Assembly (NCBI RefSeq): GCF_014805685.1
Contig: NC_060896.1
Location: 14,016,389-14,080,388 of the forward strand
Direction of reading: 5' to 3'
Length of the DNA: 64,000 nt
DNA from: Silurus meridionalis
Lineage: Eukaryota; Chordata; Actinopteri; Siluriformes; Siluridae
Under the pieces are notes generated by a model, which saw only the letters and a list, made by a program, of their open reading frames with translations, did no database searches and had not been told where the DNA came from. Shown piece by piece: positions 43,351 through 64,000 of this stretch (position 1 is its first letter; each line of letters starts with the position of its first letter). Both the position numbers and the translations under genes were made by a program.

Positions 43351-44814
43351 GTCTGTCCCATGTGAGAAACTCCAACATTTGAATCCAACCTAGAGGAACC
43401 CGCAGTCTTTAATTAGACTATGAACTTTTCCGTAAATCAAGGAACTGTACACAATGGATGGCATGACAGCACCGCCTACATTGTGATTACACATTAACTA
43501 GAATAGGTAATCAAATAATCAAGTACTTTGCATATGTTTGTCAGGATTTTGTCTTCACCTCTGCCCACCACAGACGAGTCCAGAACAAGGAGGAAGAAGT
43601 AAGCTTTGCTCCACAAACATGATCAAAGTATTAAAACATGCTGGCATAAAAAAGAGCTGTATGGTTTTCTGTCTCCTTCTCTAAGTACAGGTACTAACCT
43701 ATAAAGCAAGTGATGTTTCCACAGGTTGCCATTTGATTCCATCCTGCGCCCCTCTAGATTACATTCAAGTCTAAATTACGTTCTCACTCACCAAAGCTAC
43801 ATATTCTTTGTAGGTTTCCTAAAACTTTGTAACGCTCTGGTCTTTCACTAGTCCTGGTCTAATGCACATACAAGAATCAAATTGGTAGCATCTGTTTCTG
43901 TAAAAAGAGTATCAAAGAAGGGGAGGGGATCGTAGCTCCTTTTCCCCTCCCTGGATTACACATTCTTAACTGCATTAGAAAAAAGCTAAGAAAAAAGTGG
44001 AAATCCAGACTAAGGCAACTATAAATTAAAAGACGCTGGGTTTTGTGTTTGTGTAATTAATATTTGCCGTTTGTATTTGAACTGGATGTGGCAAACAAAA
44101 CTTAAGAAAACATTCATTTAAGAAAAAAGAAAAAATGAGTAATGTGTATGTCATATAGCCCTAAATGTCTAGGGATATTAAAATGATGTTAAACTGAGGT
44201 CTATGAGTTGTACAGGAAACCCTTTTATATCTTTATGGTTTATGTACAAAGTTTAACCTGCAATGTACTTTGTTCATTGCCAAAACATTTCCTGGTCCTT
44301 CGTATAAACAGCTTTTTTATTCTAGGTCAAATTGGTAAATTAGTCTAAAAATGTATTTTTATTTTGGATGTGAATGACAAACCTGCCAGGTTAGAAACAG
44401 AAAAGCACTAGAGTTAAAACTAAAGTTTTGTCAAGATACATATCATGTAGACCAGATCAGAAAATACAGAGCCACTACTTCTCTATGCTGCATAACTGTA
44501 TGATCACATTTAACAAATTAAATAGCAATTTAAATAGAACTTAATAGACAAACTTTCTCAAATGAAAAATTTATCATTCTTTAGACGTTTTATAGCTACA
44601 AAGCATGTTCAGTTTTCAGATCACTGTCCAAGTTTTAACACGAGTTATGTTTTGTCAGTGGAAGCTCTAATATATCTTGGATTTGTTTAATTGTCCAATA
44701 CTAATTTATTGTCAATTCTGATAATGTTCACAGTCTGTACTAGTGACTGAAAGGTTGTTAAAGGTTGTTATTTGAGGGTTTCAGAAGAGCTGTTGTAGAT
44801 GCTAGGTAAAAGAT

Positions 44815-45400
44815 ACTTCAGTAATGTATCCTGGGGTCGTTGGGTGTTTTGGGTCTTTCAGCATCAGACACCCGCACCCAGGCGACCAAGCCGGGGTTAA
44901 TTAGGCCCTGGCCTGTGTCCCAGCAATGATTGCCCACAGTTCTGTCTTCTCAATCTAAAGCCACCTTGTGGCGTTCTTTGTGACTTCAGTTGCGGTTCTA
45001 ATCGCCTTTCGCTTTGACTCCCAGGTGATACCTAATAGCGTGATTGCTGTTCATCATTTAGAGTGAATGCCTTGCAAACCCTCTACAGTCCACCTCCAGG
45101 GACTCACAAAGACTTTGCCAGCCTTCAACTAGCTCTTGGTACTTTGCATGCTTCCCATCATTGTCCCTGTCCATGCGCTCTTCCTAGGGCACAGTGAGCT
45201 CCAGCGCCAGCGATATGACCCATCGTCAAAGGTTTTTCGGCAGCTGCTAACGTGTCTAGGTTCTAGGTATCCTCTTTCTAAACAAAGGGGAAGGTGTCTT
45301 GCTTTTCCCCCAGTTGTGGAGGTTTGCTGGATTTAGACATTGTAGACGGACCTGCACAATCTGTACTAGAAAGATTGTTATTGAAAAGTTTCCAACGAGC
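44815..45400. repeat. GC-richer repeat-like block, unidentified
   Basis: This block stands out from its AT-rich surroundings by base composition (for example ccaggcgaccaagccggggt and cacctccagggactcacaaa). The phrases flanking it on the two sides are similar (gaaaggttgttatttgaggg and gaaagattgttattgaaaag, each followed by a gagctgttgt phrase), which suggests an inserted unit with related ends. All frames contain stops. The family is not recognised. Confidence 0.4.
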
Positions 45401-46429
45401 TGTTGTGGATTCTAAAATAAAACCAAAGAGCTGTTGTTGTAGATTTTTAATGGGGTGTATTTTTAAACATTGACTGGTCTTTTCCCAATCTTCAAATGTC
45501 CAGTTTTAGTGAGTTTGTGGCCATTGCAGCATCAGATACTTGATCTTGGCTACCAAAAGTGGAACCTGATGTGGTGAGCTCATTAGTTTAATGTGCTGTA
45601 CATCTGGAGATGCTTTTCTGCTCATTTCAATTGTAAAAAAATTTGAATCGTCACATCCTTCCAGTCAGCTCAAATGTATCTGGCCTTTTTCCTCTGATCT
45701 TGCTTACCAACAGGTTGTATGTTTTCAGGGATATTATTTATTCTGTGTAAACTCTTTATATTATAGATATAAAAATACTAGGAGTGCAACAGTTCATTAA
45801 ATACTCCAAGCACCCTTTCCATACATAGACACAAGTAATCAAAAAGTGTTACTTAGACTAACATGAAATATTCTGACAATTAGCAAATAATTAGAATGGA
45901 TTTATCCCTTTTGGTGGGGGGTTTAAATACAGTTGCCCTTAATGGGTAATCTGGTGGTGAATGGGTGAAGTGAGAAATGTATTGAAAAACCAAGAATGAG
46001 CATAGCATGTCATGGAAACCTTGTTGCATGAAGGATATTCAAAATAAAAAAGTGCTTTTTGAATTATCACAGGTGGGCATTTCTAGAGTCCTGAGGGAAC
46101 AAAAAGAAAATAGGTCAATAAAAGACAAAAAGACTCCTGGGCAAAGGGGGTGGATTTATGGCTTTGGGATGAATCAATGTTGTAGGTGTTGAATTTTTTA
46201 CCAACTTCCTGATCCTTATAATCCAGCATCATCCAAGTGGGGAACTTGTTTAAGAAAAAGAAGTAATTGATCAATAAAAATCTCAGCACAGTCACCTTTA
46301 TATCCTATTAGGAATTTGTCAAATTACATGAAGAAATTTCTAGAAAAAGCTTTTAGATTCTTTTAGATTTCATTTAAAAATTATTTATAAAAGAATGTCA
46401 AGACAGGCTACATTAAAAAATAGTTTATT

Positions 46430-46720
46430 AGAGGGACAGCAAATGTAGGACGTTTTGGAGACAAGGTGAGGGAGGCGAGATAAAGATGGTTTGGACATGT
46501 GCAGAGGAGGGACATGGGGTATATCGGTAGGAGAATGCTGAGGATGGAGCCACCAGGAAGGAGAAAAAGAGGAACACCAAGGAGGAGGTTTATGGATGTG
46601 GTGAGGAAAGACATGCAGGTAAGTTGGTTTGAAAGAGGCAGGGACAGGAGTGTATGGAGACGGATGATCCGCATTGGCGCCCCCTAATGGGAGAAGCCGA
46701 AAGAAGAAGTAGTAGTCAAG
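46430..46720 (+). mobile_element. RTE-type LINE 3' fragment
   Basis: Plus-strand frames give the C-terminal end of an RTE reverse transcriptase (RRDMGYIGRRMLRMEPPGRR, then KRGTPRRRFMDVVRKDMQV). The family tail with cccctaatgggagaagccga and aagaagaagtagtag follows. It is 5'-truncated, as is typical of dead LINE copies. The same domain lies on the other strand at 59070-59527. Confidence 0.9.
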
Positions 46721-48806
46721 AAGGGATACAGGAAGATCTAAAGCACACTGATAAACTATTATTGTTCTTTTGGAACAGGTTTTGGAAACTTTGGAAAGAT
46801 CTCAAAATATACAAATAAAAAAGTAAGGTTGATACAGTGTGGAAAAATGATCTATTGTAGCAGCATTAGTAAGTAGCAATTTCCAATAATAATCAGGTTA
46901 ACAGTACTTAACACAAACCTGGCAATAGTTACATTTATTATTCCGTTTAAGCACTGAAAATAGAGAATCCTACATATAAAGTGTGTAGCAATAATAGTTT
47001 TGAAACTATAAGTTACAAATAAAAGTACTTTATTGGGAAATTGGAAATACTAGAGAAAATATAAGAAAAATCATATGAAAGGAAACCATGAAGTGAATTG
47101 TACTTATGTAAGCAAAAATTAGGGGTTTAAACTCCGAGTACACATAAAGCTGAAAAACAGGAAGAGTTTACAGAAAAGGAAATGGAAAATAAAGTAATTT
47201 TGAGTCAAAGTGTTTAAAAGATGCTGACAAAGCGACTTTTGAGAGGATAAAAGTGGGGAAAATTTCACTTGAGGCGCACTTTCTTGCAACTGCTGGGGTG
47301 TGCCATTGTTGTTGTGAGGTGCCTTCTGAGAGCTCTGTGAAACCTGCTGACTGACTGCTAAACAAGCTTGCTACTTCCCATCCACGTTTGAAGATTAAGC
47401 ATTAGTGAAGATAATGTATAGTGAGATTGGTTAAGTAAACTAATTTGCTTAATACTTGGAATTTGAATTTAAACAGTATTGGCATGAAGACTAAAGTAAA
47501 CGTAATTAAACAACTCTAAACATTATTTGTTTATTCTATATATTTGTGAGAACAATTTACTATAATAATTTATTATTTAAATTGCGATAAATAATTTGAG
47601 CCTCAGGAACAGAGTGGCATGAGCCACCCTTTGAATGTCCACTTGGAGATTGGCTCCGAGTTCCGACAACAGTCACATATTATAATGCCTGTTACAGTAT
47701 CTGTAAGACACAGAAAAAAACTATAAGGACACTCAAACCATTCAATTTTATTCTGGCAGTCTTTAACAATTCAATATTAAATAAACACTGAATTGCTTGA
47801 TTGCCTTTAACTAAAAAAAAAAAAAATCAGTGCAAACTCAAATTAGAGTAATAAGCACAAAGGAAAATGATAGTAGTTCAAAACCTGAAGCTAAGAGGAC
47901 CTCTACAGATAAGTATGAAGCACTACACATACAAAACTGGTTCTCTCTATTCGTAAAATATTGAATGTATGGAAAAACACTTATGTGGGGGTTACATGTA
48001 CATCAAACAAATGAAAACATTTCACATCAGTTGGTCCTTATGATCTTTGGAGGTTTTGCAAGTCTGTGCCCCACTATTCTTTTGCATTATACTTGAGAAA
48101 GAGAGATTTAACACAGCTTTGTAAACTGTAATGTTTTTGTAATGCACAATGGTCAGTCTGGTCATCGATACATTAAAAATAAATTGTTTAAATAAATACA
48201 TTTTACAATAAATTGTGAGATCAACATGTTAGCTTTATCCTTTTATTGACCTGCTGCATAATCAACCCTGTGAATTTTCCTATTGGGAAAGTTTAGAAGG
48301 GATTTTTTAAAATTGAAGTTTAAAAAAAAAGAAATCTGTAAAACTATTGTTTGCAAATCTTGAAAATATTTAGGCCTGTTTACTACAACCTTTCTAAACC
48401 AATGCTACACTGCTTTTCTGTTTGTATGCAGAAAAATATCGAAATTAAAAAAAGACAATATTTTCCCAGGCCTCTGTATCGAGCAAACCAGGATTTAGAC
48501 CACTCATTGCCTTCTATCCAACATGTTATATGATTTTGTCTCTTTTTTTTATTTGAGCAGAGCAATCTAAATCACCAGATTAAGAATAAAAATGTAATTA
48601 GTCCTCAAATCATATTGTTATTGACCCAAAGTATTTGGAAAACTAATGCACTGACATCTGTGCTTTATATTATCTCTCTCATTTTTATGGTGGTTATTGT
48701 ACTGTAAATCAGTATATACATTTAATAAATGGTAATAAAATCAGTTTCACAAATGATTCCAGTCATCTTCGCTTCAACTTCTGTATCTTAATTTCTGACA
48801 GTTTGT

Positions 48807-49931
48807 TTACCAGATCCAATTATCCAGATGCTGCAGGCAGTAACAAGACTGCTGGAGAATGGAAGTGAGCTCGTCGTAAGGCTGATCTTTCCAGTTTGGA
48901 AGGAGTCGTTCATTGTTGAGCATCTGTAGCTTGGGCGTCCCTTCTCGCAAGACCTGATATAGGCATGGCCACCTGCTTTGGATTCGGAGACGGGTCCGGC
49001 GGTCCAAAGTAATCCCCCGTACAATCTTTTTAGCCCGTAACTCTCTCAGTGCAGGCAGTTTAAGGCAAGAGAAGACCAGACCTCGGCTAAGAGAAACATC
49101 AAGAAACTCCAGTGACAGTGATTCCAGAGTGTATGAAATGCCCAAATTCCTTAGTGGTACTAGAACATTGAGAGTAAGGGACTTGAGGTTAGGCAGCGAT
49201 TTAGTCAGTGTCTGCAAAATACCTGGGCTCACCCCTTTAAAAACCCAGAAGTACTTAAGTTCCAAAATGCGCAAGTGCTGAAACTGGGCTATTAAAGCAA
49301 TGGACTTGTCAGACCAATCAAAGTGCAGCCGCATCTTGGTGATTCGCGGGCAGCTCTGGGCAAATTTGGCTAGAAGGATTTGGAAATTATTGACCTGGTC
49401 CATTTTAGTGATGACATCCTGGTGTGAGCTAGAGCCCGAATGGACTCGGAGGTCCAACGGCTCAAGCAGAGTGAAGGTCCAGTTCAAGTCTAAATGACTG
49501 AGGTCCCTACAGTGGACATTCTCTAACAGATGAGAAAGGAGTTCTCCCCATTTATTGCACTGGTCCCCCAAATCAAAGCTCGCTTTCAGAGTCAGCAAAC
49601 TGGCCCCACGGGAGATGAGATGGTGAGTATAGTGGTGAACCCATGCCTTCCAGCGCTCAAATTCTCTGTTGGACACTAGTAGTCCTTCCTGTCCAAGACG
49701 AAATACGCCACGACGCGAATAGTCTGCAACTCTCCACAGTTTCCCAGAGCGCACCAGGCAGCTCCAGCTCGAGCACACGAGCGCAGAGTTGCACTTGTCC
49801 ACCTCATTCAGAAAGGAAAGCACATGGAGCTGACACTCTACTGGCAGCAAGTTGAAGGGGAAGTAATCGTCGTCATCTTTTGGCCGCCGTCTTGCACTAG
49901 CAGGGATGAGGGGTCTCTTCCTTGGAGGCAT
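48807..49931 (-). CDS. F-box protein with LRR-like C-terminal part, intronless
   Basis: A single uninterrupted frame of 374 codons from the ATG at 49931 (MPPRKRPLIPASARRRPKDD), with an in-frame ATG at 50030 that would give 407. I prefer 49931 because the basic-acidic leader then runs directly into the F-box (about residues 24-70: FNLLPVECQLHVLSFLNEVD, ALVCSSW, LWRVADY). The rest has repeated leucine-rich spacing (LRILELKYFW, LPNLKSLTLN, LESLSLEFLDV, LPALREL) and ends HLDNWIW. F-box proteins bind SKP1 and bring substrates to SCF ubiquitin ligases; the substrate here is unknown. The general layout is like FBXO33/FBXO39, but I cannot assign orthology. The lack of introns could mean an old retrocopy or a naturally intronless gene; there are no signs of decay. 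Confidence 0.85.
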   Translation of the reverse strand: MPPRKRPLIPASARRRPKDDDDYFPFNLLPVECQLHVLSFLNEVDKCNSALVCSSWSCLVRSGKLWRVADYSRRGVFRLGQEGLLVSNREFERWKAWVHHYTHHLISRGASLLTLKASFDLGDQCNKWGELLSHLLENVHCRDLSHLDLNWTFTLLEPLDLRVHSGSSSHQDVITKMDQVNNFQILLAKFAQSCPRITKMRLHFDWSDKSIALIAQFQHLRILELKYFWVFKGVSPGILQTLTKSLPNLKSLTLNVLVPLRNLGISYTLESLSLEFLDVSLSRGLVFSCLKLPALRELRAKKIVRGITLDRRTRLRIQSRWPCLYQVLREGTPKLQMLNNERLLPNWKDQPYDELTSILQQSCYCLQHLDNWIW

Positions 49932-50580
49932 TATGACCGACAGGAATACCATACCTCTGTTACTTCTGTCACTGACCCATTTACACCTGTCCGCTCCTAA
50001 GACAGAAAAGATAGCACATTTCGTAGGCATACTCCCGATACATTCGTGGACACAATTTGCAGACGTCTATATAAAGAAAGAGCAATATTTCTTTTGAGTA
50101 TGGCTGACAGCTAGGCGCGAATCTAGCTAGCATATAAACAAATCAACAGATGCTATCTAACTGATGAGAAGTTTATGCAACCAAACATTGCATTGTGCAC
50201 TAAAGGCAACAATCAAAACGACTTGTTAAACCTCCTGACAATGACATCGAGGTTAACACGAAATTGGTGACACCAGTATGCTGAACAGCTAGTAAAGAAG
50301 AGAAACAAACCACGGCTAGCTAACTGAGCCTCGGTTCCGAGCGCTTTCAAAATAAACCGCATATCATCTTAGAGGTCATTTCACACTCATTTGCAATTCT
50401 CCTAACAGGTTAACTTACTTTGCATCAAGCATTTAAGCATATATTAAATAGGCCGATGTTACACTGTGTGTTTCAGCGGTTTGTTTCTTGTTGCTGTTGT
50501 GAGGCTCATGACATCATCAGCGTGCTGCGCAGATCCGCCTTTAAGTGTGGACTGTTCAATGTTGTGTATTCGCTGATCGG
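49932..50580 (-). promoter_or_regulatory. F-box gene 5' UTR and promoter region
   Basis: Sequence upstream of the F-box gene is CpG-richer than the neighbourhood. It carries a CRE-like tgacatca (near 50510) and several ctagc motifs. The start site and any 5' intron are not resolved. The alternative upstream ATG (50030) lies in this stretch. Confidence 0.35.
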
Positions 50581-50864
50581 CAAAAAGCAATAAAAACGAA
50601 CATATTGATCTTTTTCCCAACTATATTTGTAAATAAACACATTATTCTTATTTGTCTATACACCTTGACAGGCTTACATAATAAAAAAAACACTTCATAT
50701 CCCTGTCTTTAATATCATAAGCGGCAAAAAAATCGTAATTCCCAGTTTCGGATTTCGAAAGAACGTCGATCTCCGAATGGGAATTACAAACCAGGAAGTG
50801 AAATACTAAAAAAATTACAAAACAAAATAAAAAATAAAATAAAAAATCATCATCTATCTATCTA

Positions 50865-50867
<3 letters not shown>

Positions 50868-50911
<44 letters not shown>
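50868..50911. repeat. (AT)n microsatellite with ATCT run
   Basis: A short atctatctatct stretch followed by about 44 bp of AT dinucleotides. Confidence 0.95.
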
Positions 50912-50916
<5 letters not shown>

Positions 50917-51419
50917 TTCAAAGTAAGCAAAATCTCTCATCTCAAATCCTCTGAATTTGTATTTAATCTCATTCTGAACTTCAGGTGTATTAAAAGTCTT
51001 TAACATACCATGGCAGTTGAAAAAACAAACAAACAAACATGGATTAAATGTATAATTACATGAATGTACTTTTTTGTGGTTAATAAAGTACTCAAGACCT
51101 TAAAGCCCATTGTTCTGCATCAGCTGTCCTTGTTTATGTAAATCGGTCAAATAAACAAACAAACAAACAAACAAAAACAGTACATTGAATACACCCTCAC
51201 AGGTAAGACACTGCACACTACAACTAATTTTTATTCTTGCATTTTTGCTATTTCTCGCGTTAGAAATTTGTTTGGTATTAATGGAAATTCTAGGAAAACT
51301 ATGTGTATGTGTAAACTCCATGTGAACTCCAACATCATTAAAGCCTATTAACAGATAAGCAGCAGAGACAGTAGAAATGACTCCACCCGAGGGAAGGATG
51401 AATTCAGCCAAATACAGAG

Positions 51420-52180
51420 AACAAAATCAGCTCCAGATGGGTTGAATCGATTCCTCGAGCAATTCCTATACAAAAATGATTTGCCTCGATTCTTCGTTTA
51501 GGCCGTTTATCTACACACGGGTCACTGGGTTTCCGGACCATTATTACTGACGTACCACCTGATAAACTCTGGACCGGTAAACCAGCTCTGGACAGGTAAA
51601 CAATAAACCCGTTTCCGCCATATTAAAGAAAATGTTTGCCTACTTCGACTTTATTTTTTCGCAATGCCAAACATTTTTTAAACAATCGGGCAGCGTCATC
51701 CGCTCTGTAGTGCCAGAAAGCTTTACACACTAAAAATGAAAAAGGCTAGATTTAATTGAATTGCTTGGTATATAAAAAGCCTCGGATTCCTGGAGAAAAC
51801 TCTGTATATCAATCAGCTCAGGTGCAGACGGAGCATGACACATGAAGCAGAGGAGCCTCGTCAGAGGAGTCTCGTTCATACACCAACAGCTTTAAACTTC
51901 AGACCGACAACATGCTTACCGGTGGATGCACCAGAAATGTTGGATGTTTGTGAGAAATAAAGTCGAAATTAGGCAAACCTTTTTCGATGTGGCGAAAACG
52001 GGCTTCCATACAACCCAGAAGACGCTGCTAAATGAAACATAGGGAGAAATCAGCAAAGGACGAGGAGAAGATTCAGGCCAAATAAAACGTCAGAAAGTTT
52101 CCAAAGTTTGGGATCATTTTAAACTAAAATATAAAGAAAACACCGTACAGTGCGTTTACCCCTTTTTTTTAGTTTGCACA
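51420..52180 (+). mobile_element. hAT-like element with BED zinc-finger remnant
   Basis: Starts near gggttgaatcgattcctcga, has cgggcagcgtcatccgctct and gtagtgccagaaagctttac in the middle, and close to its right end encodes on the plus strand KVWDHFKLKYKENTVQC, the start of a BED zinc finger as found at the N-terminus of hAT transposases. The catalytic part is absent. Two relatives occur in this window (21535-22015 and 58765-60700). Confidence 0.75.
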
Positions 52181-52559
52181 GATATTCTTGAATGCAATTT
52201 CATCAATAAAAAATGCATCTAAAAAGGAAACAAGTAACTTTGTTCATTTTGAGAGACTTCTTATTTTCTTTTGTATATTGAAGATTTAGTGAAAAAAAAT
52301 AAATAACAAAAATAACATATACAAATGGGTAAATTGGAAGGATTCTAATTACCAAGTTAATTAGTCTAAAAGTCTGAAATTTTCTATAGAGGACGGAGTC
52401 TCAAGTTTTTGTGCAGTGTTACAGCCACCACATTTTCTCCCAGAGGATTTTTATGCAAAAATGTTTTAGAAGCTCAATTTTTCTTGGTATATGACAAGAT
52501 GTTTTTGTCTTCAAGAAAATGCAAAAACAATCTGTTAGAGGCAAGCAAACAAAGGTTTA

Positions 52560-52720
52560 GAGATAGAGTACTTTATTAATCCCAAACGGAAATCGCAGTG
52601 TTACAGCAGAAAGTTCAGCGACATACAATAAAGTTCAAGCAATAAGATGTAGAACATTAAAGATAGGTTTGATTAAAAGATCCAAATCACAAAGAGGGTA
52701 GAAATATTATTGAAGAAAAA
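52560..52720. repeat. Dispersed repeat resembling a fish LINE 3' end
   Basis: The phrase gagtactttattaatcccaa followed by acggaaatcgcagtgttaca matches the style of the common ctttattgatccc repeat seen at 3' ends of fish LINEs. It is non-coding. Confidence 0.45.
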
Positions 52721-53024
52721 AAAAATCCATATGATACACTGTTTACATTAGTGCAGTCAGTTGGGAACCTGAGATCTGTACATTTAAGGTGCATTAAAAA
52801 AGTAAAAAATAATAATATACTGTTTGTACATGATTGTATATACAGGTGGGAACTTAAGTGATTGTAAATAAGGTGTGCTAGTGAGGTGCAAGATCAACAA
52901 AAAGAGAGAGAATGAAAGTGCATGATTGTGTAGAATCAGATAGACAACCTATGAGATTGTAGATTAAAGTGCATTGATAGGAGCTGAACAGAATAACATT
53001 ATATATTTTAAAATGTTCCTTGCT

Positions 53025-53130
53025 AAAGTAAGTAGTAGTTTAGTGGTTAAGGCTGTGGCTTACTGATGGAAGGTTGGTGGTTTAAGCCTCAGTATGGCAA
53101 CTGCCAATCTTAGGTCTTTAACCCTCTTTG
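53025..53130 (+). repeat. tRNA-derived SINE-like fragment
   Basis: Contains tagtttagtggttaaggctg, like a polymerase III A box, and ggtggtttaagcctc, like a B box (ggttyraancc), at tRNA-like spacing. It is degraded and does not fold as a normal tRNA. Confidence 0.5.
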
Positions 53131-53157
53131 CTCCAGGGGTGCTGTATGCAAAGAAAG

Positions 53158-53318
<161 letters not shown>

Positions 53319-53559
53319 AAAGCCTTTTTTATGATAAGTGATTATAAATGAGTATGATTAGGAATATTTTTTAAAGCATCAAGATTAGTTTGAATAATAA
53401 AGGTTAAAAATTGAATAATGACTGAGGCAGAAAAACACTTGTTGGACATGCTGTGTAAGAAACCATCGCGTTGGGCCACATCTCGCTCCACTTTGATCAT
53501 GACCCTATAACATGGCGTGTAAAAGTGCACTTTTTTTGTTGAGGAAACGTCAAATCCGT

Positions 53560-54230
53560 TTATTTGTGGCACCATTCAACAACAACAGTGTCATGTCTGG
53601 ACGGCGTGATGTTTGTCGCACAGTGTGATGTTCGAGCAGTTCTTACAGACAGAGCACTGTGTGAGGAGCGGAGTTGGAGCGCTCACAGGGAACTCGAGTC
53701 GCTGATAGACAGAGGATGTTGTTGCTATGCACGCCGGCGAGCTGCGCACTCACACCAGTGGACATTTAAAGGGAAATAACAACGCTCTCTCTGTACACAG
53801 CCAAGTTTTTTTTGCGTGGTTTTTCCAAGAATTCGCTAAACTATCCCCTGTATGCGTGCGTGTGAAGGGTATTCGGGCTTTCTGTGGATTTAAAAGCAGC
53901 GTACATCAAGCCAGACGACAGGAACAATAGGGTTTTTTGGGTCTATTTTTTCCGGAGGAGGTTCTGTGGCCTATCTTTCTACTATAGCCAAACCCTGTCG
54001 CCATCTTGAATTTTAATGTAAATTATCTTGCAGGGTTTTTTTGAGGTTTGCTATATGGAAGATTTTAGGTGATATCCCGCTCATTTTGGCCTCTTATAAC
54101 GGGTATGGCTTAACCCGAGGAAAAAAGGATAGAGTGAGTATTAAAGTACACAGTCGCTCTCTTTATCGGAAACATTATCACTTTCCTGGTCCGGTTTAGC
54201 CTGCTGGGTAGGTAGCATATGAGCTATCAG
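53560..54230 (+). promoter_or_regulatory. kmt5b: Probable kmt5b promoter and non-coding first exon
   Basis: GC content and CpG density rise here relative to both sides, and no protein-like frame exists. The kmt5b coding exon begins after a splice acceptor (ttttttttaacag at 55508-55520), so at least one upstream non-coding exon is required. Possible donors include tgggtaggtagc near 54207. The region 54231-55520 would then be the first intron; it shows nothing else recognisable. Exact exon limits are not determined. Confidence 0.45.
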
Positions 54231-55673
54231 CTAGGCTTGGCTAGCTAGCTTAGCACTCAGGACTGGGTTAGCAAGAGGCTTAGCACTTAGCAGTGTGCAG
54301 GCCTGGATTCTGCTCCTCGCCTAAATATGTGGCTATCATTCGACACAGCGTGGCTCAGAGCGCCATGTAGCACGTTTCAACCCGGTCTTGGCAGCCACTG
54401 TTCTTATTGTGGTGCCTATTGATTTAGTGACTTTTAGCAACCTAGCTAGTGAGCTATATGGCAGCTGGGCAAAGTGTCAAAACGCCAAGTGGTTACTTCT
54501 TTACAAACACTAACTAGCAGCGAACAGGGACAGCTCTTTAGTCAGCGTCCAGGCTTAGAGCAATATTGTATGATCGTCGATTTACTTATGCTAACCGGAT
54601 AGATAAATAGCGAGCTAGTTAAAACTAGCTGTCTCTATCCTACACATTATCAAAGATAACAAAACACATGCTAGCGCTCGCTTTTATTTAATGCCCCAGA
54701 CGATAGATTGCATGTTGCGTTCTAAGTTTTGCTGCTTTTTTTTTTGGGCTTCACCGCCCTTTTGCGTCGTTTGGGTAGTTAAAAGGACCGCAGCATTTGC
54801 CTGTTAGCTTGGGCGCGTAGGTAGTGCAAACAGAAACACGCATTCGGTCACAACGTGTTATTAATAAAAATTAATTATAATTATAGAAAAGCGCCCCAAA
54901 TGACGAGTAGGCAATAGACCATAACGCCAACAATGTTTTGGAAACCGTACACCCTTTTTAAAGCATGTGGTTTCGATTCTCTTAGCAGCCGCTAGGCGGC
55001 GGTCTACACTTATTATAGTTACTAAGCAACTGGGCCAGTTTATCAGCTGTCAGTGCTGTACTTCTGAAATATTGTATTTAAATTGATGGGCAAAGAGCTG
55101 CGTTTGCATCACTTTTATATTTAATAATGAACAATAAATTGCAAAAATACTGTTCTGAAAATAGCATAAAAAATAATAATCCAAAGGGGTCTGCTTTCTC
55201 TTCAAACCCAGGTTAGAGGTGTCATTAATAGGTGGTGGACCCTTTTAACCCGTCAGGTTTACATAATCAATTATTGTTTAAAACTACATAACGCACTTTC
55301 AAGCTTTTTAAAGCATAAAGTAACATTTCACAGTTAACCCAGACCATATCAGGTTTTTAAACCAAATTTTTAAACTCAAATCACACTCTACTTTATAATT
55401 TTTTTGTGCGCTATTTCACACATTGGTTGGTTTTAATTTGTAGTTTTTGGTTTGGTTTTAATGTGCTCTTTTATCTTGTTCTAAATATTTGCAATAAATT
55501 AGTTAAATTTTTTTTAACAGGTGCAAGCTGGATTGAAAATTGCACACTACAGCATATATTCTGATTGCCCAGAGAGCAAGGGCGAAAAAGCTACTTGCAT
55601 GTTGCTTATGATTTCTCACAAGTACATAGAAGCTAAATGAGCCTTCAGCAGAAAGCCTGCTGGTATGAAGTAG

Positions 55674-63947
<8,274 letters not shown>

Positions 63948-63992
63948 GCTATGTAAATAACCCTCAATCCTACCAATTATGTGTTCATTTTG

Positions 63993-63998
63993 AATAAA
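63993..63998 (+). terminator. kmt5b: kmt5b polyadenylation signal candidate
   Basis: A canonical aataaa 46 bp after the kmt5b stop codon, at the very edge of the window. Longer 3' UTRs using later signals cannot be excluded because the sequence ends here. Confidence 0.55.
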
Positions 63999-64000
63999 TT

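Larger units (their letters stand above)
43351..48806. other. Spacer upstream of anpep, 3' of the F-box gene
   Basis: The first few hundred bases must contain the anpep 5' UTR and promoter; a splice acceptor-like gggacag lies right before the anpep ATG, so a non-coding first exon may sit further right. Beyond that the sequence is AT-rich with one GC-richer repeat-like block and an RTE fragment, listed separately. No other gene is visible. Confidence 0.5.

Noticed and set aside
53025..53130. Possible tRNA gene
   Set aside because: A- and B-box-like words exist, but no cloverleaf with paired acceptor stem can be drawn; better explained as a SINE fragment.

Overview
The window is nuclear DNA from a ray-finned fish. 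It has vertebrate genes with many introns, very AT-rich introns and spacers, many (AT)n, (CA)n and (GA)n microsatellites, and fish-type Tc1, hAT, RTE and L2 elements. The repeat mix fits a catfish-like teleost, but that is only a guess. I see no operons, CRISPR arrays, viral genomes or structural RNA genes.

Layout. (1) 1-12000: the 5' end of an igf1r-type receptor on the minus strand. Only its signal-peptide exon (10839-10938) is visible, so positions 1-10838 lie in its first intron; GC-richer leader and promoter sequence lies to the right. (2) 12000-18250: spacer with microsatellites, Tc1 relics and two CTCF-like motifs. (3) 18312-23057: a FAM169B-type gene (+) with a one-base frameshift in exon 6. 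(4) 23058-28100: spacer with an L2 LINE relic and other dispersed repeats. (5) 28240-33399: arpin (+), six exons, 226 codons, the same length as human ARPIN. (6) 34865-43350: aminopeptidase N, anpep (-), twenty coding exons, 947 codons, convergent with arpin. (7) 48807-49931: an intronless F-box gene (-) that I cannot name. (8) 53560-63947: kmt5b/suv420h1 (+), nine coding exons, 812 codons, ending with its polyadenylation signal at the window edge.

The genes are not one pathway. igf1r with fam169b, and anpep with arpin, are neighbours on human chromosome 15q26, so most of the window looks like a conserved chromosomal block. Arpin inhibits Arp2/3, aminopeptidase N is a cell-surface zinc peptidase, KMT5B methylates H4K20, and IGF1R is a growth-factor receptor.

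I found no convincing new multigene system. The observations most worth a second look are: the fam169b frameshift; an anpep splice junction that works best with a GC donor; a 36-bp tandem duplication that creates a second, in-frame anpep splice acceptor; an ATG-AAG-TAG-ATG arrangement at the kmt5b start; a 20-nt kmt5b microexon that encodes the SET-domain core; an internally deleted RTE LINE with a 15-bp target-site duplication; an RTE LINE nested in a hAT element; and a foldback element built from two opposed Tc1 ends. All exon models were made by eye from splice signals, reading phase and remembered family sequences, without alignment software.
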